Assembly (NCBI GenBank): GCA_003249625.1
Contig: QKII01000017.1
Location: 1 to 5,253, forward strand
Direction: 5' to 3'
Source of the DNA: Propionivibrio sp.
GTDB taxonomy: Bacteria; Pseudomonadota; Gammaproteobacteria; Burkholderiales; Rhodocyclaceae
Length of the DNA: 5,253 bases
Each line of letters opens with the position of its first letter. The stretch's first letter is position 1. The notes beneath the pieces are model-generated. The model did no database searches and was not told the DNA's origin. It saw only the letters and a list, made by a program, of their open reading frames with translations. A program made the position numbers and the translations under genes. This document shows, in pieces, positions 1-4,754 of this stretch.

Positions 1-77
1 AGGGCGAAGACCATCACCGCGACCAGGATCAGGACGGCCAGCGTCCCGCCCAGGCGGGCAAGTATGAATCGAAACAT
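1..77 (-). CDS. ABC transporter permease, peptide type (DppB/OppB-like), N-terminal fragment
   Basis: Only the first 25 codons lie in the window. They read MFRFILARLGGTLAVLILVA and continue VMVFA, a short basic N-terminus followed by a hydrophobic first membrane segment. This is the usual opening of DppB/OppB-type permeases of peptide/nickel ABC importers, which form half of the inner-membrane channel. The ATG at 77 is supported by an AAGGA ribosome binding site (plus-strand 85-89) seven bases upstream. The gene lies 129 bp downstream of the substrate-binding protein gene on the same strand, the standard order for this transporter class. The family call depends on a very short segment plus context. 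The binding-domain loops and the EAA motif lie outside the window. Confidence 0.72.
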   Translation of the reverse strand, partial: MFRFILARLGGTLAVLILVAVMVFA

Positions 78-113
78 CGGTTTGTCCTTGTTGCGATAGG
101 AGTCGCAAGACTA

Positions 114-185
114 CCGTCATTCCGGCGCAGCCGGAATCCAGGTTGGGGGGCGTTGTCTGGATCCCGGCTTATGCCGGTACGACGG
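114..185. repeat. REP-like intergenic inverted repeat (double hairpin)
   Basis: Two arms, 114-141 and 157-185, are near-perfect reverse complements: CCGTCATTCCGG...AATCCAG against CTGGATCCCGG...CGACGG. Each arm also folds alone. Positions 120-136 give TTCCGGC, loop GCA, GCCGGAA; positions 164-177 give CCGGC, loop TTAT, GCCGG. The 'GTCATTCCGGC...GCCGGAATCCAG' type is a common dispersed intergenic repeat in proteobacteria. It lies inside the transporter operon, between the binding-protein stop and the permease ribosome binding site. No T-run follows it in the direction of transcription, so it is not a simple intrinsic terminator. By analogy with REP elements between malE and malF in E. coli, it could stabilise the upstream mRNA and lower permease expression (inference). 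Confidence 0.8.
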
Positions 186-206
186 AGTCAGTGCGGTTTT
201 CGGGGA

Positions 207-1750
207 TTACTTCCCGGTTACCGACGTGTTCCAGAAGAACGGCCAGGCCGACGGCGTGTAACCCTGCAGACGCTGGGCACGGGCGGACAGGCTGTTGAAC
301 TTGCCTACGTTGATGTACGGCACTTCGTCATACACGACCTGCTGCACCTTGCCCCATAGTGCGCCGCGCTTGGCCGGGTCCATTTCCTGGTTGAAGGCGG
401 CGAGCGCAGCCTGCTTGGCCGGGCTGCTCCACCAGCCAGGAGCGCCTTCGCTCAGTTGCGGTGGGGAGAGCATCGGCTCGGGGAACTGCCCGGAGTGTGT
501 GACGTAGATGTCCCACAATTTCGGGTCATTGCGCCGCTGCACCAGCGTCGCCCAGTCGACGATCTGCAACTCGGGCTTGAGTCCGGCACGCTTCAACTGC
601 TCGGCCATCACCAGTGCCATGTTGTAGTGGAACTCGTACTGGCGGCTGGCCAGAATGCGTATCGGCTGGCCGTTGTAGCTTGCTTTGGCAGCCATCTCCT
701 TGGCAGCGGCGGAGTTGCGCTGGTTGTACTTGTCGGCGCCGGCCGTCGAATACAACGCCGTTCCCTGCGGGAAGTGATTCGGCTCAATCTTGAAGAAGCG
801 CGTGTCGCCGAAGGCGGCTGCCATCATCTCGCCTGGGCCGAATGCGATCTGCACGGCTTGACGCAGTGCCTGCGAGGAGAGAACGCCCTCCTTGGTGTTG
901 AACACCAGGTAGGGGAAGCCGAAGGATTGGGTCATGATCGGCACGACCGCGTTTCCGGCCTTCTCCAGCCGACCGATCGATTCGACCGGCAGCAGGTCGG
1001 CGTAGTCGAACTGGCCGGAGAGCGTGCCTTCAACACGGGTGTTGGCGCTCGGTACCGGCACGAAGCGCAACTCCTCGATCAGTGCTTCACGCTTGCCCGC
1101 GTAACCCGAGGCGGGTTCCTTGCGCGAGGCGTAGCCGTCGAAACGTGTGAGAAGCGTGTATTGATCCGGGCGGCGCTCCTTGAACTTGTAGGGGCCGGTG
1201 CCGATGAAATCCTTCAGTTGCGGGGCGATGCTTTCCTTGGCCATGATGGCGGCCATGCCGGTGGGCAGCGCGAGTTGCGAAAGCAGTACGGCGTCTTCAG
1301 CTTGAGTTCCACCGTCGTGGGCCCCTTGGCTTCGATGGATGCCACTTCCTTGGCGACAGCCTTGCCGCGTGGGGATACTTCCATCCAGCGTTGCAGCGAG
1401 GCGACCACATCGTCGGCGACCATTTCGCGGCCGTTGTGGAACTTGACACCCTTGCGTAGCGTGATGGTGTGGGTCAGCCCGTCCTTGGAAACCTTGGGCA
1501 GCCCCTCGGCCAGCATCGGCACCACATTCCACTTCGCATCGAAGGTGTAGAGTGGTTCATACACGTGTTGCATGATGGTGCCGACCAGATCGGCCGTCGT
1601 ACCCATTGGATCCAGGGTCTGCGGTTCGGCGATCATTGCCAGATTGGCGGCGGAGGGTGCGGCAGTGGCGGAAAGCGGCCCGAAAGGCAGGGCCAGGGCG
1701 GTCAGCGAGAGAACACGGCTGACGAACTTGCGGAGAAACAGTTGCGACAT
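207..1750 (-). pseudogene. ABC transporter periplasmic substrate-binding protein, family 5 (DppA/OppA-like), frameshifted
   Basis: This is a periplasmic solute-binding protein of the SBP_bac_5 (peptide/nickel) class. Residues 1-30 form a Sec signal peptide: a basic start, then a hydrophobic run, with likely cleavage near SATA-AP. Family-typical stretches follow: LDPMG and YEPLYTF (residues 46-70), LRKGVKFHNGREMVADDV (98-115), then IGTGPYKF, YLVFNTKEGVLSSQALRQAV and VPYINVG in the second frame. The first frame is correct to Tyr155 and then runs out of frame to a stop at 1214. The second frame is correct from the CTG codon at 1286-1284 to the TAA at 207. The joined protein would be about 514-516 residues, normal for the family. 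The start at 1750 has AGGAG (plus-strand 1758-1762) seven bases upstream. It is followed by a DppB-like permease gene. The ligand cannot be told. The frameshift may be a real mutation or a sequence error. Confidence 0.85.
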
Positions 1751-1765
1751 GGCTGGACTCCTGTA

Positions 1766-1780
1766 TGTAATAAAATTACA
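1766..1780. promoter_or_regulatory. 15-bp palindrome, candidate repressor operator
   Basis: TGTAAT-AAA-ATTACA is a perfect inverted repeat with 6-bp arms and a 3-bp spacer. It lies between the predicted -10 box (1787-1792) and the AGGAG ribosome binding site (1758-1762) of the minus-strand transporter operon, starting about where transcription should begin. A dimeric regulator bound there would block initiation or early elongation. No regulator gene is visible in the window and the regulator family cannot be named. An AT-rich palindrome of this size can occur by chance, but its position is suggestive. Confidence 0.45.
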
Positions 1781-1786
1781 CTTAGG

Positions 1787-1815
1787 ATGCTATATTTGCT
1801 GAATATCGGCGTCAA
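1787..1815 (-). promoter_or_regulatory. sigma-70-like promoter of the ABC transporter operon
   Basis: Read on the minus strand, TTGACG (plus-strand 1810-1815, 5 of 6 to consensus) is separated by exactly 17 bases from TAGCAT (1787-1792, 4 of 6). The predicted transcription start is around 1780, giving a 5' leader of about 30 nt before the ATG at 1750. No equally good promoter was found for the divergent plus-strand gene. Confidence 0.55.
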
Positions 1816-1864
1816 TACTTTTTTGAAGTGGTTTTAAAGAAATATTTTTACAAGGAGTAATGTC

Positions 1865-2254
1865 ATGCCCGTCGAAATGCTTGGTCAATCCCCCGTCGCC
1901 TCCGATCGTCAGGCGCGCCCCTTTTCACCGGCTACGCGTGCCGGCGATTTCATCTTCGTCTCCGGCCAGGTACCGGTCGACGAGAACGGGGAAACGGTTG
2001 TTGGCGGGATCGAGGCGCAGACCCGCCAGGTGTTCAAGAACATCGAAAAGGTACTGGCACTGGCTGGATGCACGCTGGAAGACGTGTGCAAGGTCGGCGT
2101 GTGGCTCGACGATGCCCGTGATTTCGGCAGCTTCAACCGCGTCTACATGGAATGCTTCGGTTCACACCGGCCTGCGCGCTCGACCGTCGAGTCACGCATG
2201 ACGATCGATGTCAAGGTCGAAATGGACGTGATCGCGTACAAGCCGAAGGGCTGA
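1865..2254 (+). CDS. RidA family (YjgF/YER057c/UK114) enamine/imine deaminase
   Basis: A 129-residue protein, the normal size of RidA-family trimers (about 128 residues). RidA proteins hydrolyse reactive enamine/imine intermediates made by PLP enzymes or amino-acid oxidation, releasing ammonia and the keto acid; they act in the cytosol. Visible hallmarks are PFSPATRAGDFIFVSGQVPVD near residues 19-39, the central NIEKVLALAGCTLEDV helix (59-74), and RPARSTVES (102-110) followed by VKVEMDVIAY. The arginine in PARS is residue 105, matching the catalytic Arg105 of E. coli RidA, and Glu119 matches the Glu120 position, so deaminase activity is plausible. AAGGAG at 1852-1857 lies seven bases before the ATG at 1865, favouring it over the out-of-frame ATG at 1860. 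It is divergent from a peptide-type ABC operon, so it may serve catabolism of the imported solute (inference). It need not be the housekeeping RidA. Confidence 0.93.
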   Translation: MPVEMLGQSPVASDRQARPFSPATRAGDFIFVSGQVPVDENGETVVGGIEAQTRQVFKNIEKVLALAGCTLEDVCKVGVWLDDARDFGSFNRVYMECFGSHRPARSTVESRMTIDVKVEMDVIAYKPKG

Positions 2255-2358
2255 TATTCTGGGGCGGCGAGCGGGTGACGGCAGACCAATCGGCTGAGAA
2301 AAATTCTCGGCTGACAGTATCTCAGTCAATCCGCCGCTGAGCCATTAAGGCGACAAAC

Positions 2359-2394
2359 TACCGATTTGGCGTGGGTGAGTTCGCCGAATCGGTA
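2359..2394. repeat. 13-bp-stem inverted repeat downstream of the RidA gene
   Basis: TACCGATTTGGCG (2359-2371) and CGCCGAATCGGTA (2382-2394) are reverse complements except for one position that can form a G-U wobble pair. The 10-base loop is TGGGTGAGTT. The stem lies about 105 bp after the deaminase stop. No T-run follows on either strand, so it is not a typical Rho-independent terminator. It may be a processing or stabilising hairpin at the mRNA 3' end, or part of a dispersed repeat. Confidence 0.6.
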
Positions 2395-2794
2395 AGTAGA
2401 CCTTCAGCGTAATTTCCTCTTGAACGGCGGTTGTTCAGGGCGTTGCCGACTGAGTCAGGCAAAAGGCTCAAGGTCAGCAATGGCTGAGCACTTGGAGGTG
2501 AGCAGTCTTCACGATCGTCAGCTTCGCTCACTCACCCGCCATAGTAGCTCGGATACAGCGTAGGGCCGGTTGGGGTCGAAAGTTCATGCGCATCGATTGA
2601 TAAAGCTGACAACTTAGCGTCGCTCAAAGCTGAACGGCGGGCAACTGGTGTGTTCCCTACCGCGAACGCGCATCGATCTTGTTGCAGCATATTCTTCCAT
2701 CCGCCACGCGCTGGTGTATCACGTAACGAAGTGGGTTCAATCTGAATCGCGCGACCGATTCAAGAAAAGCGGTCTCCGCAAAACTGCCGGTAAC

Positions 2795-2816
2795 GAAAGA
2801 GGGAGATTCCTCTTTC
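2795..2816. repeat. 8-bp perfect hairpin, unassigned
   Basis: GAAAGAGG (2795-2802) and CCTCTTTC (2809-2816) are exact reverse complements around the 6-base loop GAGATT. It lies about 175 bp beyond the stop of the minus-strand small gene. There is no adjoining T-run, so a terminator role is doubtful. It is recorded as structure only. Confidence 0.35.
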
Positions 2817-2989
2817 TTGCCGATTTTTCGCAGAGAAAACGAACGGTGAAGCCGTTGTTATCAGAAATATCGCTGACGACCAACGGAACCACTTTGGCTG
2901 GTAAAGCCCGTATTTCAACTATTTGGCAGATCTTCTACACGGCTCGTCAGTCGACTACCGCCACCAGTAAAGGGCGCTTCAGATGCTAT

Positions 2990-3247
2990 TCAATGCAGGC
3001 TATCGTGCCTCCCCATGCCGATGAAGACCTCGATACCTTCCTCTCGGATGTCCTTGAGCACCTCGTCAAGAGCGGCCTGATCGGACTCGAATTCGCCGTC
3101 CCACACGGTGGAGTTGTTGTATTGATCGACGACCTCGGCTGTCCAGCCGGTGTCAGGCATGCGATAGATACAAATCTCGATCGTTTTTCCGCCGTCGGAA
3201 TAGCTGCGTTGAAGCGGCGAATAGATCAAATCATTTTCGTCATACAT
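2990..3247 (-). CDS. Conserved-looking small acidic protein of unknown function
   Basis: An 85-residue protein without a signal peptide or membrane segment, so probably cytosolic. It is acidic: 19 Asp/Glu against 6 Lys/Arg. The sequence looks like a genuine folded domain. NDLIYSPLQRSYSDGGKTIE (residues 5-24) and ICIYRMPDTGWTAEVVD (25-41) suggest beta strands, followed by NSTVWDGEF (45-53) and a helix SDQAALDEVLKDIREEGI (55-72). The Trp-rich 'GW..EVVD...STVWD' core and the 'DQAALDE' helix resemble small uncharacterised proteins I associate with Burkholderia/Ralstonia-type genomes, but I cannot name a family. The ATG at 3247 is the first in frame after an upstream TGA, about 19 codons earlier. 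No clear ribosome binding site precedes it, which is the main weakness. It stands alone, with no partner gene close by on its strand. Confidence 0.72.
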   Translation of the reverse strand: MYDENDLIYSPLQRSYSDGGKTIEICIYRMPDTGWTAEVVDQYNNSTVWDGEFESDQAALDEVLKDIREEGIEVFIGMGRHDSLH

Positions 3248-3781
3248 TTGAAAAGAAGAGCGATGATTGGAAGAAGACGGGATTTTCTCACTGACTACCC
3301 AAGGTCAGCTTTCCGGCATCTTGTTGTACTGGCGCAACCGGCCATCAGCGGACCTGCAATCTATTGACATAATTACCATCCGTACGACCGTCGTTCTTCG
3401 AAACTTGCCGGAAGTCCAATTTGCACCACTCGACCATCAGCATGTCCGCTTGCCACAGTTAGCAACATACTTCTGTTGCTACTACCTCAACGACACACTG
3501 CTTCGGTTTGTTTGGAAGATGCAATACACGGGGGACAATCTTGACGACCTTAAATCGGCGAAGATTGTTTTCAACATGCCCACTTGCCGCTCCACAAGCA
3601 AGGAAACAAAGGCGTGCGATTACTTCGATGATCAGGTGGTCTAGTGGCTCAAGAATAGCGATTTCTGAGCAAAGGCAGCCTATGCCTATTCGAACCAAGC
3701 GCGGCTACGAAGCAACGACGATAGTGATTCACTTTCAAGTTTAAACGGCAACTCTACGCTGCGACCAAATGTCAAAAGAAC
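3248..3781. other. 534-bp AT-richer intergenic region without a convincing gene
   Basis: This stretch is visibly richer in A and T than the flanking genes. A TTG-started plus frame (3267-3644, 125 codons) and a minus frame (3459-3698, 79 codons) are open, but neither has a recognisable domain and both compositions look like chance. Small palindromes are present, such as AGTGA-T-TCACT at 3723-3733, but nothing resembles an RNA gene or an insertion sequence. It may be decayed or laterally acquired sequence between the small gene and the sigma operon. Confidence 0.5.
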
Positions 3782-3808
3782 GGGAATAAATCAGTGGCTG
3801 GATTCGTT
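3782..3808 (+). promoter_or_regulatory. Candidate ECF sigma promoter (GGGAAT-N17-CGTT)
   Basis: GGGAAT (3782-3787), then 17 bases, then CGTT (3805-3808). A GGAA-type -35 and a CGT-type -10 at this spacing are the general form of ECF sigma promoters. It lies 50 bp before the first gene of the operon, giving a predicted leader of about 40-45 nt. Because the operon encodes an ECF sigma factor, autoregulation is the natural reading. The exact specificity of this sigma factor is not known from the sequence. Confidence 0.55.
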
Positions 3809-3858
3809 TACTGCTATGTAGGTGCAGTACCTCAAAACCCCACTACGGAGGAAACAAC

Positions 3859-4248
3859 ATGAACATCCTCAAAACAACCGCGCCCCTGATCCTGTCCGCT
3901 TCTTTACTGGCCGCATGCGCAGGCTATGCCACCGGGACGGTCGGACCTGCAAAGATAGCCGATGGAATACTCGCCGGCAGTAACGGCATGACCCTCTATA
4001 CCTTTGACAAGGATGCTGCCGGCAGTGGAAAGAGCGTCTGCAACGGCCCTTGCGCGACCAACTGGCCTCCATTGTTGGTCATGGAAAATTCATCCGCCAG
4101 CAGTGATTACAGCATCGTGATCCGCGATGATGGCAAGAAGCAATGGGCATACAAAGGCAAACCACTGTATTTCTGGATCAAGGACCAGAAACCCGGGGAC
4201 AAGACCGGTGACGGTTTCAACAACGTTTGGCGTGTCGCGAAACCCTAA
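3859..4248 (+). CDS. Secreted lipoprotein of the Lipoprotein_15 / COG4315 repeat type
   Basis: A 129-residue exported lipoprotein. The N-terminus has a lysine, a hydrophobic stretch and the lipobox LLAAC, with Cys20 as the lipidated residue. The mature part carries the two repeats that define this family. The first is GMTLYTFDKD (residues 43-52) with SVCNGPCATNWPPL (59-72). The second is YKGKPLYFWIKD (98-109) ending in GDGFNNVWRVA (117-127). The Y-x-(F/W)-x-x-D motif appears as YTFDKD and YFWIKD. Cys61 and Cys65 form a CxxxC pair conserved in the family, perhaps a disulfide in the envelope. The molecular role of the family is unknown. GGAGGA (3847-3852) precedes the ATG by 6 bases. It is the first gene of an operon with an ECF sigma factor 5 bp downstream, so it is probably a target or partner of that system (inference). 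Confidence 0.92.
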   Translation: MNILKTTAPLILSASLLAACAGYATGTVGPAKIADGILAGSNGMTLYTFDKDAAGSGKSVCNGPCATNWPPLLVMENSSASSDYSIVIRDDGKKQWAYKGKPLYFWIKDQKPGDKTGDGFNNVWRVAKP

Positions 4249-4253
4249 AGCCA

Positions 4254-4754
4254 ATGGATAGCCGCGCGATTTTGGCCGAATTGCCGCGGCTACGCCGCTA
4301 TGCGCGTGCATTGGTCGGTGGTCGCGAGGCTGCCGACGATCTCGTTCAGGATACCTTGGAGCGTGCCTGGACACGAATGTCGCAATGGCAGCCAGGAAGC
4401 GATCTGCGTGCCTGGCTGTTTTCCATTATGCACAATATCCGAATTGACCAGATGCGGCGCCCTGTAGTCCCTGCGTCTTCGTTTGAGGATGAAATCTTTG
4501 AACCGCCCGTGCGCGCCACCCAGAGCGATCAGATCGAAGTCTCGGATCTGGATGCTGCATTGGCGTATCTTCCGGAGGAGCAACGCGCGGTACTGCTGCT
4601 TGTCGCGCTTGAAGACATGAGTTATGCCGAAATAGCCGAGATGCTCGGCATTCCTGTCGGGACTGTTATGTCTCGCCTGGCAAGAGGGCGCGAGCGTCTG
4701 CGGCAGATGCTCGATTCAGCCTCCAACCCCGTTCAGCTTAAGGTTGTGCGATGA
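4254..4754 (+). CDS. ECF-family RNA polymerase sigma factor
   Basis: A 166-residue group IV sigma factor directing RNA polymerase to envelope- or stress-response promoters. Region 2 spans about residues 10-70: LPRLRRYARALVGG, DDLVQDTLERAW (28-39) and LRAWLFSIMHNIRIDQMRR (51-69), the core-binding and -10 recognition part. A linker (70-97) leads to region 4 (about 98-152): LAYLPEEQRAVLLLVALEDM, then the helix-turn-helix SYAEIAEMLGIPVGTVMSRL (123-142), which reads the -35 box, and RGRERLRQML. There is no C-terminal extension and no cysteine. The ATG at 4254 is preferred over an in-frame TTG at 4227 that would overlap the lipoprotein gene and add nine unrelated residues. No strong ribosome binding site is present, so translation is probably coupled to the lipoprotein stop 5 bp upstream. 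It ends in an ATGA overlap with its anti-sigma gene. Confidence 0.95.
   Translation: MDSRAILAELPRLRRYARALVGGREAADDLVQDTLERAWTRMSQWQPGSDLRAWLFSIMHNIRIDQMRRPVVPASSFEDEIFEPPVRATQSDQIEVSDLDAALAYLPEEQRAVLLLVALEDMSYAEIAEMLGIPVGTVMSRLARGRERLRQMLDSASNPVQLKVVR

Larger units (their letters stand above)
2255..2989. other. 735-bp intergenic region without a convincing gene
   Basis: No reading frame here has a convincing start, ribosome binding site and protein-like composition. A long plus-strand frame (2648-3367) runs through it but looks like chance, because it also runs antisense through the small gene at 2990-3247. The region holds a strong hairpin (2359-2394), a small palindrome GAGAA-AAA-TTCTC (2296-2308) flanked by CGGCTGA repeats (2291-2297, 2308-2314), a hairpin at 2795-2816, and short exact direct repeats: TGAACGGCGG at 2421-2430 and 2631-2640, and GCGCATCGAT at 2588-2597 and 2668-2677. 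It may be debris of older genes or repeats. No terminator with a clear T-run was seen for the deaminase gene. Confidence 0.55.

Noticed and set aside
114..185. CRISPR repeat or insertion-sequence end
   Set aside because: There is one inverted pair only, with no spacer array, no transposase and no target duplication. It fits a dispersed REP-like element.
456..1550. Long plus-strand frame of 364 codons opposite the binding-protein gene
   Set aside because: It is an antisense shadow of the GC-rich binding-protein gene, whose protein motifs are clear on the minus strand.
2770..2781. Short minus-strand hairpin GCGG-AGA-CCGC followed by TTTT, possible terminator for the small gene
   Set aside because: The stem is only 4 bp and lies over 200 bp after the stop codon, too weak to call.
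2648..3367. Long plus-strand open frame of 239 codons
   Set aside because: It runs antisense through the better-supported small gene at 2990-3247, has no ribosome binding site and no recognisable domain, and its composition is unlike a folded protein.
3267..3644. TTG-started plus-strand frame of 125 codons
   Set aside because: Only a weak purine-rich stretch precedes the TTG, and no family or domain pattern is seen. It could be a decayed gene, but nothing in it supports a product.
3459..3698. Minus-strand frame of 79 codons with many cysteines
   Set aside because: No ribosome binding site, no motif spacing typical of metal binding, and it lies in AT-richer sequence where chance frames are common.
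3630..3705. tRNA-like fragments (TGGTCTAGTGGCT and TTCGAA)
   Set aside because: The arms do not fold into a cloverleaf: no acceptor stem pairs across the segment and no proper anticodon arm lies between them.
4227..4253. Upstream TTG start for the sigma factor
   Set aside because: It would overlap the lipoprotein gene and add nine residues not typical of ECF sigma factors. The ATG at 4254 gives a normal N-terminus.
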